A DNA stretch of 43,444 bases from Mikrocytos mackini (lineage: Eukaryota > Endomyxa > Ascetosporea > Mikrocytida > Mikrocytiidae). The notes below the pieces were generated by a model. That model did no database searches. It worked only from the letters and a program-made list of their open reading frames with translations, and had not been told where the DNA came from. Positions within the stretch are counted from its first letter, which is position 1, and each line of letters starts with the position of its first letter. The stretch spans positions 1 through 43,444 of the forward strand of contig JASNJN010000017.1 of the NCBI GenBank assembly GCA_030180075.1, written 5' to 3'. A program made the translations under genes and the position numbers. Of the stretch, positions 7,898 to 18,046 are shown piece after piece.

Positions 7898-10800
7898 TTA
7901 AAACCTGGCTTTCCCCTCAATGTCAATGACCTTGTGTTTCTTTATTCCTTCTTTTATTAAAACTTTAATTTTATTTTGCTGTGCAATCGAAATAATATTA
8001 TCTTCCTCTTCGTTTTCACTGTCAGTAACAAATTCAGCCTCGAGGGCTAGTTTCCCCTTCAGCATAATATCATGACGATATCTGTCCTCAGATTTTCCAA
8101 ACAACTTATCTGCCGCAGTCTTCTCAATATTCCCCATGTTCTTTAATGTTTCCCTCAGTTCTTTTTCGGACATATCGGCCAATTCGTTTAATTCTTTTAT
8201 TCTTTCATTCTTGGAATCTAGAATAATATCCTTTATATCCGATGGTTTTAAACTGGACAATTTAATACCGTTTTTGCAACAGAAATCGTTCAAAATAAAG
8301 TCTTTAAGTTTTATTTCGGTTTTAATCCATTCTTCGTCGTTTTTAAGAGGCCAGAATCTTTTCTTATTGTCAGCAGAGTCTATTATTTCGATTTTGCCCA
8401 CAATCTTTTCAACCGTCGCTATATCTATACTGATTGCTTTGAGTATTAGTACCAACCTTGAAAAGGCAGTGAATGGTGATATAGTTTGTAACCAATCGTC
8501 GTAAAGATTGATAATCTGCAAGTGCGAAGTTGTTGCTGCCAATACAATATTATCATAAAAACAAGGTATGAATTCCAAACTCTTTAAATGGAACTTAATA
8601 TCGCTAGTTTTTGTCAAGATGTTTGGGAAGTCTATCATATGCAGTCCCAGCGGATTTAAAAGCGCCTGTTTGTTAACTACAAGTATATCTGGTCGATTAT
8701 CCTCCTTTTCAGATACAATAAGGCCGAGTGTTTCTTCTGCACATTTCCATTTGGATAATTCCGCAGTTCTACGTTGGTAGGCCCAAGTATCTTTGTGCAC
8801 GATCTTAGCATATAATTTCCCCAGAATAGGGTCGAATACCATACTGGCGCCATTTACAACTTTGGCTGTTTTTAATCCCTCTGGTGTATTTTTAATTCTG
8901 ACACGGTAGAGAAGTGAGTCATCGACCAGCCAGTGTTTCTTCTTTCCAAACAAATCTCCATAATTAGCCGGAGTTATATACGCTGTAATAGGTTCGGATT
9001 GGTGCAGTTGAAGCGATTTTCTAACTCGTTCTCTAAGAACCCACAAAGCAGGATTTAGTCTCATAACTTTACTCATTAAATCAACTATAGTGGTACGAAT
9101 ATTATCTGTGGTTCGACCAAACATTGACCAGGTACTGTAGCACAAATCTATTACGATTACAACACCGAGTGGAGAGGGGTAAACTGATAACGGATGTGAT
9201 GTCAAACCATAGTATCTCCGTCGACAACTTTCTTGGACGTCTTTATTATCAACATCGCCCCACTTTAATTGTAGATCTATCCAGAAATACTTCGTTTGTA
9301 TGCTTGTATCTTTTACATCCAAGGATTCTTTGAACTTCAGTATAATATCTGCGCAGCTTGCATCGAATTTAAAGGACTTCTTTGGATGTATGTTTTGTTT
9401 CTGAACACTGTGGATATTAAGCTCATTCATTTGTTTGTCTAGTGCTTGACATATGTCCATGGCTATAGACTCGTGAATTTTTTGCCAGAGGTGAGACCTC
9501 ATAAGCTGGACGTAGCAAACTTTAAGATGGGTCAGTTTTCCGTGCATGTACACTCCCATAAGATCGAGTTGGACTTTGTAGCCCATAAAAACTTCCGTCC
9601 TGTTAATTGTAGGAGACCACCATAAAATGAACCGCCTATTCGGAATCTGTTTTAGCCCAGTTATCTGAGCCTGTGTAAGTTTCCTGTTTTTTGCCGAGGC
9701 TTCGAAGGTATTTGGCTTTTCCCAGAACAGATTCTTCCAGTCTTTAAATCCTGTTGCAGGATACAATGTGTTTTCCAATATTTCTTTCATGGTACCAAAT
9801 GCTTCCATCATGTCTATTTTGTATGTGGCGATATCGAAAAGATTCCCGTCGTGACTATTAGAAGTCCAGAAGAACGAAAAAAATCGCTTCTCTATGTACC
9901 GATTATTTTGATTTCTAACTCTCCAACCCTTATCAAACAATAGTTGTTTCCTTTCTTTTCTATAAAGAGTCGATATTCTAGGGATACCAAAGTCCCATTC
10001 ATCGACTAAATCATTCGGGCCAAGAAATTCCGCCTCTTTTTTTGTATCGTTCTTTTTGTCGAAATAGGATTTCCAAGCTTCTTGGCCTTTTTGGATCTCT
10101 TTGCTCCATGGAAGGATGTAATTTAATACGTTGGGAACAAACACCTTCTGATTTCCAATGTTAAGATGGAACCTTTGGCTTTCCGTCGATCCGATTGAAA
10201 TCATCTCCAGCCCGCCAAGTTCTTTGAGGACGTAAAATACGAGAGGTGGAAAACGACTTGGCATCTTTGTATTGATTCCAATCTTAATACTGTTTTGCAG
10301 TTTGTTTTCGAGTCGTTCCAATAATTTCAATAGACTCGGTGTTTCTGGAATAGCTTCTCTGAAATAGCTTACGAAACTTAGTATGTTTGAGTTCCATTTG
10401 CTAACCATCTTAGTGAATACAGAATTTCTCGCTGACATGAGAATATGTTTTATTTTGCTCTCCAGTAGTCTAACAGCATGTTCATTCACCTTTACTAACA
10501 CTCTGCTAGTTATGCATCCCGTTTCGTTTTTGATTATCCAACCTTTAAGTTTGTAATGTGGGTTCAATTGAGGTGGATTACGCAATATGAGATGGTATGG
10601 CGTTATTCGCAGCTCAAATCCCTCCAATTCGAAAGTTAGTTGTCTATTTTCGAAATCTAAGATGGAGATGTTGGTGTCTTTCCACTCCATCATAAATAAA
10701 TATTTTGGTACACCTTCCTGTATCTTCTTGAAAATTATGTTCACTGCTTGTATGTTTGCATCGGTATGTTTCATCCGCTTGCTTTTATCCCAACAACCCC

Positions 10801-13800
10801 GGTATGCTAGTTCCTCTATGTTGTTCATTTTAAAACTATTATTCGTTAATTTTAATTCGCTTTCTTCAAATTGTAACACTGAAGTAATTTTATCATTATT
10901 TCTATAATAGAAAATAGTACTGTTATTTTGATTGTTTAAATTGAACCCACTCTTAGTAATCTCAACAGCGGCATCAACCCCTAGAAACATCACGTCAACA
11001 AATAATCCATAGTAAAACTGGACGAAATTATAAATGTATGTCCCTTTGATCAGTCCGACTGAATTGGTATAGTTAACATCCTTATAGTTAACATCTACGT
11101 TATTCCTCGAAGTAATGTAATCCGCAATAGTTGGGTCCATAACCAATTTGAGAAGTTGATTCAGTAATGTCAAGTCGCAAAGGTCGAACATGTATTTCAG
11201 TTGGGTTTGGAAAACAACAGTTTTCTTTGAATTGTATCCTCTTTTATAACACCCAGGAAGTGAGCAGATATCTCTAGAAAAGTTGTAAACTGAAATGGGT
11301 AGGGGCTCTTCATCGAGTGGCTTTATCCATTTAGGAAACAGATTTCTTTTATTAGCTTCCAAGAATAGATAATGATTTAGGAATGCATCAGTAAGTCTTT
11401 CTTTACATGGGAAACTGAAAACGGGGTAAACACAGAAGAAATCATCATTATATTCCACCTTAGCATCCGTGAAAACGCGCTGCGAAAATAAATTCTTCTT
11501 AATTTTGTTTATGGATTCTTTAGGAGCTGCCATTACTGCATCTAAAGTTTCCAAGTCGTTTCGATCACTCTCCGACAATTTGGCTTTATTCGAAAGCACT
11601 CCCTTCACAGTTTCAACTGTTAGCAAAAGCAGTGTATTGTCATCTGGGTTGTCGAGAGGAGGAAATGGGATTTTGTTTGGTAAACCAACTATTTCCAAAT
11701 ATGAATTAAACATTTCTACCATCGAACGCAGCTCTTTTTGTTTAGTCCCAATCCCTTCATCACTTAAGCTACTTTCCATAAATTGAGACTGTCGCTTATG
11801 TTCTTCTTTCAAAACTAACCTGGTGTATCTTCCCAAATGCTTGTTTTTAATTTTCTTCTCTACAGATGATAAAATTTTCAAATTTTCTCGATACTTTAAG
11901 CACTCCTGTTTGTACAATTCGGACTTTATAAGTACATACTTGTTTAACAACTTACATACTGTGTTAGAAAGTTTTTCGTCTTGCCAGTCTTCATTATTCT
12001 TCCATGCCTTCCAAGCGTCTCCAAATCTTTTTAGAATCAAATTTATTAAGTAGCTTTTCTTTGATACGTCTTTCTCATCCACAATCAAAAATAGTTCGTC
12101 TTTCAAGTCGTTCTTAATAGATATATCGAATTGACTCTCTAGTCTCTGTTTGGTAACGGTAAATGGTGCCTTTTCTCTATTTCTACCCTCCAGTCTTCTT
12201 TTCAATAGGCCGGACAACCAACCTTTCAACATTGGACAGATGGATTTGAAAAAGAACACCCATACTCTCCAAGTATGTATCCACTCAGATCCCCCAGACA
12301 CTTTTGACAACCTAGTGTCATTTAGAACATCTTGAATGAACTTGCACCTTTTTATTTGCTTCATAACTTTATATTTGTATCTATAAATTCCTGTATATTC
12401 TCCAATATTGTTAAATAGATTTTCTAAACCTCGTGACAATTGCCCACAATTAATATCACCCGTTCTGAATTTAACATGCAAATCCGTCACATGTTTTAAT
12501 ATTTTACACATCTCTCTAACCAGGTGAAAAGAGTGACCAAATCTAGATCGCTTCCTCTCTTTTGTAGTAAGTGTTTTAATGGGCTTCAAATTGAAGTTAT
12601 AGTCCAAGTGCATATATGTCACACTCTTCTGGTGTATAAGCAATGTGAGAATATTTCTAGCCTGTACCATAAGTTGAAGAGCGGCATCTAACCATTCTGT
12701 GGTGCTAAAATCAAAACCTTTTAAGCTATTTACAATTTTGCAAAGTCTATCCGGATTAGCTTTCTTCTTAGACTTCTTTTCAATTTTTATAAACTTGTCT
12801 TTCCTAAGTTTCTTAGCAGAAAAAGAACAAAAAGACTTGTCCGCCAGTTTCCATTTTATGAAGTCAACATCCTGAGGCCTTTTAAGCTCCCCTTTCAATT
12901 TATTGAAAGGAAACTTTGCATAGAGTAGTTTTATCCCTTCTTTACACAGGCCGTTTCTGGTAAAAGAGGAATCCAAAGGATCATCTTTGTAAACCCCGAA
13001 ACAGGGATTGGGCAATGGAACATCTTTTACCCATTCTTTTTTCTTTAGTTTTGCATAGTACTTCATTGGGAAGTTTCTGCAGTAAATGTGCGGGTATACT
13101 ATTTTCATGTTGTTTGAAACTGGTCTGTAGTACAACTGGCGTTCAGGGTCGTTGAATTTGTAAAGCGATTTTTCTTTGTTTATAAAATTTGCAAGGTCTA
13201 TTTCTTTTGGTGTTTGGTTTATTTTAGCGTAAATACTTTTGTTTATTCTGAGAGGTTCTATTGGTTGATGTTTGGATATCTCTTTAAACGGAATTTCAAA
13301 TGTTTTGGAATTACAAATGGATTCCCTTAAAGATGTAATTTTCCATTTATTTGTTGACAATTCCTCTATGAAGTTTCTAATTTCATTGTCTTTGACATAT
13401 GTGTCGTAAATATAACACGCTGTTTTCTTGTCGAAAATATACTTTCTAGCTTTAGGTGAATTAATAATGTTGTTTTCAATGAGGAACTCGATGTTATTAA
13501 ATTTCAACAAGGGATGGGCCTTTTGCGTAGGCCTTTGATTTCTAGCCAGAATTCCCGCTGTGAAGTCTTTTATAGGCTCTTCATCATCAAATAAAGGAAA
13601 TTCCAATGTTTTCTTGGTATTGGGGTTAAGGATTAACTGTGTGATTTCTGGGGACTTGGCATTCAATAAAGCCAAAAACACGGCTGGGATGCATTTTGGT
13701 GATTCATTTACAAATGTAAGAGCACCTCTATTTTGATAAGAAATGTCAACTATTTTATGTGTGGTCCAGGGCATTGGTATATTCTCGAGACATTTGGATA

Positions 13801-13933
13801 AAGCTGCTGGTAAATAAGGAAGGGCGTTGATATACGAATGTTTGAGGTTTTCGAATTTCCTATCTTCCATCTCTTCTACATCTTTAACAATCTTTCTGAT
13901 GGCCCATGGGCTTTGTTTGGATTTCAATTTCAT
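7898..13933 (-). CDS. PRP8: Pre-mRNA splicing factor Prp8, lacking Jab1/MPN domain
   Basis: This 2011-residue protein is the core U5 snRNP protein that scaffolds the spliceosome active site. Conserved blocks run in the normal order. KTLTTKERKRSRFG (about residue 450) is in the N-terminal/PROCN part. NNVDVNYKDVNYTNS lies in the RT-like part. KMPSRFPPLVFY (about 1230) and RRFILWWSPTINR (about 1440) lie in the linker and endonuclease-like part. VDDSLLYRV (about 1670) is in the RNase H-like domain, and DEEWIKTEIKLKDFIL is near 1870. After SDIKDIILDSKNERIK the chain runs into a charged tail and stops. The Jab1/MPN domain that ends Prp8 in yeast and human (about 2335-2413 residues) is absent. The N-terminus is also shorter and starts near the KIV.DV region. 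ATG start at 13933, only 15 bp from the divergent YKT6 start. Its presence implies spliceosomal splicing is retained. Confidence 0.96.
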   Translation of the reverse strand: MKLKSKQSPWAIRKIVKDVEEMEDRKFENLKHSYINALPYLPAALSKCLENIPMPWTTHKIVDISYQNRGALTFVNESPKCIPAVFLALLNAKSPEITQLILNPNTKKTLEFPLFDDEEPIKDFTAGILARNQRPTQKAHPLLKFNNIEFLIENNIINSPKARKYIFDKKTACYIYDTYVKDNEIRNFIEELSTNKWKITSLRESICNSKTFEIPFKEISKHQPIEPLRINKSIYAKINQTPKEIDLANFINKEKSLYKFNDPERQLYYRPVSNNMKIVYPHIYCRNFPMKYYAKLKKKEWVKDVPLPNPCFGVYKDDPLDSSFTRNGLCKEGIKLLYAKFPFNKLKGELKRPQDVDFIKWKLADKSFCSFSAKKLRKDKFIKIEKKSKKKANPDRLCKIVNSLKGFDFSTTEWLDAALQLMVQARNILTLLIHQKSVTYMHLDYNFNLKPIKTLTTKERKRSRFGHSFHLVREMCKILKHVTDLHVKFRTGDINCGQLSRGLENLFNNIGEYTGIYRYKYKVMKQIKRCKFIQDVLNDTRLSKVSGGSEWIHTWRVWVFFFKSICPMLKGWLSGLLKRRLEGRNREKAPFTVTKQRLESQFDISIKNDLKDELFLIVDEKDVSKKSYLINLILKRFGDAWKAWKNNEDWQDEKLSNTVCKLLNKYVLIKSELYKQECLKYRENLKILSSVEKKIKNKHLGRYTRLVLKEEHKRQSQFMESSLSDEGIGTKQKELRSMVEMFNSYLEIVGLPNKIPFPPLDNPDDNTLLLLTVETVKGVLSNKAKLSESDRNDLETLDAVMAAPKESINKIKKNLFSQRVFTDAKVEYNDDFFCVYPVFSFPCKERLTDAFLNHYLFLEANKRNLFPKWIKPLDEEPLPISVYNFSRDICSLPGCYKRGYNSKKTVVFQTQLKYMFDLCDLTLLNQLLKLVMDPTIADYITSRNNVDVNYKDVNYTNSVGLIKGTYIYNFVQFYYGLFVDVMFLGVDAAVEITKSGFNLNNQNNSTIFYYRNNDKITSVLQFEESELKLTNNSFKMNNIEELAYRGCWDKSKRMKHTDANIQAVNIIFKKIQEGVPKYLFMMEWKDTNISILDFENRQLTFELEGFELRITPYHLILRNPPQLNPHYKLKGWIIKNETGCITSRVLVKVNEHAVRLLESKIKHILMSARNSVFTKMVSKWNSNILSFVSYFREAIPETPSLLKLLERLENKLQNSIKIGINTKMPSRFPPLVFYVLKELGGLEMISIGSTESQRFHLNIGNQKVFVPNVLNYILPWSKEIQKGQEAWKSYFDKKNDTKKEAEFLGPNDLVDEWDFGIPRISTLYRKERKQLLFDKGWRVRNQNNRYIEKRFFSFFWTSNSHDGNLFDIATYKIDMMEAFGTMKEILENTLYPATGFKDWKNLFWEKPNTFEASAKNRKLTQAQITGLKQIPNRRFILWWSPTINRTEVFMGYKVQLDLMGVYMHGKLTHLKVCYVQLMRSHLWQKIHESIAMDICQALDKQMNELNIHSVQKQNIHPKKSFKFDASCADIILKFKESLDVKDTSIQTKYFWIDLQLKWGDVDNKDVQESCRRRYYGLTSHPLSVYPSPLGVVIVIDLCYSTWSMFGRTTDNIRTTIVDLMSKVMRLNPALWVLRERVRKSLQLHQSEPITAYITPANYGDLFGKKKHWLVDDSLLYRVRIKNTPEGLKTAKVVNGASMVFDPILGKLYAKIVHKDTWAYQRRTAELSKWKCAEETLGLIVSEKEDNRPDILVVNKQALLNPLGLHMIDFPNILTKTSDIKFHLKSLEFIPCFYDNIVLAATTSHLQIINLYDDWLQTISPFTAFSRLVLILKAISIDIATVEKIVGKIEIIDSADNKKRFWPLKNDEEWIKTEIKLKDFILNDFCCKNGIKLSSLKPSDIKDIILDSKNERIKELNELADMSEKELRETLKNMGNIEKTAADKLFGKSEDRYRHDIMLKGKLALEAEFVTDSENEEEDNIISIAQQNKIKVLIKEGIKKHKVIDIEGKARF

Positions 13934-13948
13934 AGTTTTGAAAAATTA
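13934..13948. promoter_or_regulatory. 15-bp divergent start-to-start interval (PRP8 / YKT6)
   Basis: The PRP8 start codon (minus, 13931-13933) and the chosen YKT6 start codon (plus, 13949-13951) are separated by AGTTTTGAAAAATTA only. Any promoter for either gene must overlap this interval or extend into the coding sequence of the partner. A longer YKT6 frame opens at 13838 inside PRP8, but the longin fold begins at the ATG at 13949. Confidence 0.5.
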
Positions 13949-14581
13949 ATGTTGTACTGTGTGAGCGTCTTTGTAATTTCGCCTACAAAGGGAGATGGTG
14001 ACAAAGAAATGAAGGCGTTTAAATTGGCGTTTAAAGGGGACTTCAGCCCGTTTAGTTTCTTCAAAAGATGGTTGGCCAAGGAATTTATAACTTATGGGTC
14101 CCGGATAGCTGCGATCAATGCCAAAGAAGGTATGCCAAGTGAAACAAAAATAGAAAAACTGGATAATGTAACTGCAATCGCCATTAGAGCAGGGAGATTG
14201 GCGGTTGCTAGCGTTGTTACAGATGAATACAAAAATACGGTTGCAGTAAAGCTCTGTCAAATGATACTTCGGGAATTCCAAACTGAACACAAAAACTTGA
14301 AGAACTACTATTTAACTGAAAAGGATCTTGACCTGCCATTCCCCTTCCTAGAGAAAAATTTTGAATCATTTAAAGATGACAAGAATGTTGATAAACTCGA
14401 AGTTCTAAACCAAAATGTGGAAGAGTTGAAGGACAATGTACACAACATTATCCAAAAAACTATTGTACGCGGTGAGCAATTGAATGAATTAGTTGCTAAA
14501 TCTGATCAATTGTCTAACACGGCAAAACAATTTTATATGACTGCAAAGAAGAAGAATGACGGATGTTGTACTATCAATTAA
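13949..14581 (+). CDS. YKT6: R-SNARE Ykt6 homologue
   Basis: Starting from the ATG at 13949 this is a 210-residue protein, close to the usual size of about 200. The N-terminal longin domain (MLYCVSVFVISP to about residue 125) is followed by an R-SNARE motif (about 145-200) with the zero-layer arginine near residue 174 (TIVRGEQLNEL). There is no transmembrane segment. The end, DGCCTIN, has the double cysteine typical of Ykt6 (palmitoylated plus prenylated cysteine), giving a CaaX-like box CTIN with an unusual final asparagine. Ykt6 drives membrane fusion in ER-Golgi, endosomal and vacuolar traffic and cycles between membrane and cytosol through this lipid anchor. The frame upstream of 13949 overlaps PRP8 and does not resemble a longin, so it is excluded. 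Confidence 0.88.
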   Translation: MLYCVSVFVISPTKGDGDKEMKAFKLAFKGDFSPFSFFKRWLAKEFITYGSRIAAINAKEGMPSETKIEKLDNVTAIAIRAGRLAVASVVTDEYKNTVAVKLCQMILREFQTEHKNLKNYYLTEKDLDLPFPFLEKNFESFKDDKNVDKLEVLNQNVEELKDNVHNIIQKTIVRGEQLNELVAKSDQLSNTAKQFYMTAKKKNDGCCTIN

Positions 14582-14749
14582 ATTATTATTACTAGATTAA
14601 AATGTACATTTAGTTTTAGGTTTATGTAAGAAGTGTATTTTATAAAATAGATATTTAAACTTTTAAAGAATTTTATTTAATAGAAAAGGTATATTTTATC
14701 GTAAAAAATGAAGTCCTAATATTTTCTAAGAATTTAAATATTTATTATT

Positions 14750-14833
14750 ATCACACAGTTCCGGATGAGTGATAATGGCCCCATAACGCCTATACGGCCT
14801 TTATAGGGTCCTAATAGGTGGTTATACCATACA
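14750..14833 (-). repeat. Possible 3' LTR remnant with upstream polypurine tract
   Basis: On the minus strand, a purine-rich run (complement of 14834-14860, GAGGGAGAGGAG...GGGGA) is followed directly by TGTATGGTATAACC. That is the expected junction of polypurine tract and 3' LTR for a minus-strand Ty3 element. The following 80 bp include a TATAAA and an imperfect palindrome, GGACCCTATAAAGGCC against GGCGTTATGGGGCC. No second copy is seen beyond the gag end near 19.2 kb, so an LTR pair is not demonstrated, and the downstream boundary towards YKT6 is unclear. Confidence 0.35.
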
Positions 14834-15068
14834 TCCCCATTCTTAAATCTCCTCTCCCTCTGAAAACTCTTCTAATTGGCCATCTTCTTCCGTCTTCGGA
14901 TGTAACAGAGGCTCCGGATATCTCTATGATTCTTTGAGGACCAACATATCGTCCATGTATGCTTTTATCCAGATCTTATCACCCACTTGTATGTCATTTC
15001 TTCGGACCGCATTCGTTTACCAAAGTAACCTTTCATTTTCCTATGACAGCGCTCCACATGCTTTCCAT

Positions 15069-15838
15069 CTATAGGACCTTCCTTCCTTTCCCCTCTGGCC
15101 GATATGAATCTAATTCCGTTCGCATTCTTCGGCCAAACATAGCCTCGAACGGTGACATTCCAGTGGTTGTGTGGGGAGTACTTCGGTACACGTAAAGGTA
15201 CTCTTGTAGCATTGTTCTAATATCGGTTTTCTGCAGCTCACTCTCTTTGATTTTGTCTCTGATATTCCTATTGAACCTCTCGACTAAACCGTTCTGCTGA
15301 GGGGAATAAAGAGGCACCGGGGTCTGTTTTATCCCCATTTCCCAGAACCATTTCTTAATGTCGCGGGATATAAATTGTTTCCCGCTATCTGAGACTATTT
15401 CTCTCGGAATACCGAGCCTAGTAAATATCTCTCTCAATGCGCCTTTAATCGCTTGGGTGGATATCCTTTGTAATCCTATTACTTCCGGCCAGCGGCTATA
15501 GTAACATGGAACTACAAGGAAAATTTTGTCACGCCCGCGTTCTACTGGGCCTTTGAGATCTATTGCGATCTTCTCCCAGGCGTTCCTTGGCAGTCTAGTC
15601 AGCTTTAATGGCGTGGCATAGGCCCGATTAGGTCTATCCGACCTCGCACAGAGGCCACAATTATTCACGTACTTCCTGATATCAGCTGCCCATCCTGGCC
15701 ACCAGAATAATTCTCTCACCCTTTCCATTGTTCGGGTGATACGCTGGTGACCTCGGTGTGCAGCCGTTATGATGTCCAATCTCTTGCTTGGATCAGGGAT
15801 GAACTGTGATTCGTTTATGAAGATATGTTCCCCCTTAT
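15069..15838 (-). pseudogene. Ty3/gypsy integrase (out of frame with upstream pol)
   Basis: The frame encodes an HHCC zinc-binding module (HRGHQRITRTMERVRELFWW, then CGLC) and a DDE core with ATPLKLTRLPRNAW, IAIDLKGPVE, VSDSGKQFIS and the final glutamate in SPQQNGLVERFNR. All catalytic positions appear intact. The upstream RNase H frame ends at 15815, while this frame opens before 15830; the shift falls in a run of five G on the minus strand. After TAG at 15069-15071 a short degenerate tail with VGDKIWIK suggests a vestigial C-terminal domain. It inserts element cDNA into the genome in active relatives; here it cannot be made as part of an intact polyprotein. Confidence 0.85.
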
Positions 15839-17347
15839 TGTAAGATCATCCAATCTATTGGCATATTCTTTATACTCAGACAACTCTTCTGTTTCGAATT
15901 TTCCTCTTTTCAAAATTTCCCTTAATTTCTTCATTTTCGTTCCGTATTCCTCTGTAAAAAAGCCAGTGCGTACACATATCTCATTAATGATGTACTCTTC
16001 TTTTAATGGGACTTCGGAGTGATTTATTTCTTCAGAAGATCTGCTCAGCCAATCTGCCATACAGTTGTCTTCTCCTTTGATGTGTTCTACATCGTAGTCA
16101 TAGCACGCCACCTTTTCGCGCCATCGCTCTACCCTCGCCACCATTCTCCGAGGTCCTTCTTGACTTAACAAGCTTACGAGCGCCTTATGATCTGTCACCA
16201 GTGTGAACTTCCGTCCCAACAAGTATTTCTTGAACTTATTCATTGCCGAGACGCAGGCTAGTGCCTCCTTCTCGGACACTGAAGAGTTCTTTTCATACTT
16301 GCGGAATGTGGACGACCAATACTGGATCGGTCTCATTTTGCCGGACGGTTGCTCTTGTTCCAATACGGCACCCATTCCTATCTCAGATGCATCCGTTACT
16401 AGTTTTACTTTCATACGGGAATCTGTGTCGAAGGGTGCCAGAACATTTCTCACCGCTATCTCCTTCTTTATATTGTTCAGCGCTAAGTCCTCTCTCTTCT
16501 CCCATTTCCATTTCGTTTCTTTTTGGAGGAGCTCATAGAGAGGCGCTGCTTTTTGTGCTAGGCCACGGATAAACTTCGCATAGTAGTTTATCACACCTAA
16601 AGTCTGTCTCACCTGTTTCAATGTTTTAGGTGCCTTTAGACTTAATATCTGACTAGTTTTTTCTATCGTGGGCCTAATTCCCTCCTCGGATAGTTCATAT
16701 CCAAGCCAACTCAGCCTTTTCGCTGCCTAAACCGATTTGTCTTCGTTTATCTTTATTCCGAACGCCGTTAGTTTTCCCTTGACTGCTTGTACTCAGTCAT
16801 CTAACTCTTTACGGCCTCGTCCTGCGATCAGGATGTCATCCAGATAGCACAGGACGCCGCTCTGTTCGCCTATAATACGTGTTATTATTCGTTGAAAAGC
16901 ACTAGGTGCTGATTTTATGCCAAATGGCATTCGGGTGTATCTATATACCCCACCTGGTGCCACAATCGTTGTTAGAAAAGAGGATTTCTCCTCAAGCGGA
17001 ATTTGGTGATAGGCGTTTTTAAGGTCTATCTTCGCAAAGTCCGTATTCCTACTTCCCAACGAAGCAAACAAATCATCGATATTCGGTAGTGGATACTTGT
17101 CGTTTAATATTGACTGATTCAATTTACGAAAGTCTCCACAAATCCGAATACCGCCTTCATGTTTCTTCACAACTACGATCGGACTACACCACTCCGATCG
17201 TTGGGTAGGTTCCAAAACGCCCTCCTTGCACAACCGGTCAATTTCATTTTGTACTGCTCCTCTAAGTGCAAAAGGGACAGGACGTTCTCGTCCTACCCAT
17301 GGTGTTGCATTGTCTTTTAATTCGATTTTAAAACTGATCCATGACGA
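15815..17347 (-). pseudogene. Ty3/gypsy reverse transcriptase and RNase H (two internal stops)
   Basis: The reverse transcriptase part has SEWCSPIVVVKKHEGGIRIC, the FAKIDLKNAYHQIPL block with the first aspartate, MPFGIKSAPSAFQ and the active-site CYLDDILIAG. The RNase H part has LVTDASEIGMGAVLEQ, SVSEKEALACV and the DHKALVSLL segment, the Ty3-type order. Two in-frame stops interrupt the region: TGA at 16793-16795, just after the YLDD block, and TAG at 16727-16729. Catalytic residues are otherwise conserved, so the copy was active not very long ago. Confidence 0.88.
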
Positions 17348-18046
17348 TTAAGAATTGACGCTGAATTCGTTGTACTTATTTACGTCACCCATCCATTTTA
17401 AAATCCCCAACCTGACGCAATCTTGGTTCGCTAAGATGTTGCGTCCTCTAGCCATAACTACAAACGTTACCTTTGTCATAATGTTTCCGAATCTAACGGT
17501 CTTATCAATCTCTCCTATTATAGGGACCTGACTCCCTCCAAAGGTATTCAATACGATTGTAGAAGGTCTTAGTTTTCCTCATATCGCTCCCGAGTCCCAT
17601 GTCTGTGCGCTCAGGCAAGAAATGTTGGCTCCTGTATCTGCCAAACAGTTCACTTTTATTCCATCTATCACTATTTCTCTAAATTCTCGATGTTTGTCCA
17701 CCGTTTGTATTTCGTAGATGGATCTTCGATCATAATCTTCGTCGTCTGAGTAGTAATGTTCGTTGCCTTTATCTCGGTATGATCTTCGGGGTCCCTCTCT
17801 TCTATAGGGACGACGCTCTCCTTGACTATAAGAATAGCTCTCTTCTCTCTGTCGTCTAGGTTCGCTTCTAAGTTCTGCGCCATATATAGGATTAGTATAT
17901 CTCGTGGATCCGTTTTCCTCACGTGGGAAGGGTGTTCTCTTCGGCTCTCCCCATCCAAGAGCTCTTGTAGCTCTCTGTGGCCTCCTACGCGGCTTCTTGC
18001 AGTGACGTGAGAAGTGTCCCATTGCTCCGCAATTCCCACATGTCTT
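17348..18046 (-). pseudogene. Ty3/gypsy zinc knuckle and aspartic protease
   Basis: In the same frame as gag, right after the TGA at 18047, the sequence gives the canonical CCHC knuckle CGNCGAMGHFSRHC and then a basic, arginine-rich region. A retropepsin motif follows, CLADTGANISCL, with the catalytic DTGA. A second TGA at 17579-17581 follows, then the frame continues with VLNTFGGSQVPIIGEI and ILANQDCVRLGILKW, typical of the second half of the protease, and ends in TAA at 17348-17350. The knuckle normally belongs to Gag, so the TGA at 18047 is more likely a nonsense mutation than a natural gag end. Confidence 0.8.

Noticed and set aside
13838-13948. Longer N-terminus for Ykt6 from an upstream ATG
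   Set aside because: The extra 37 residues are the antisense of PRP8, and the longin fold starts exactly at the ATG at 13949.
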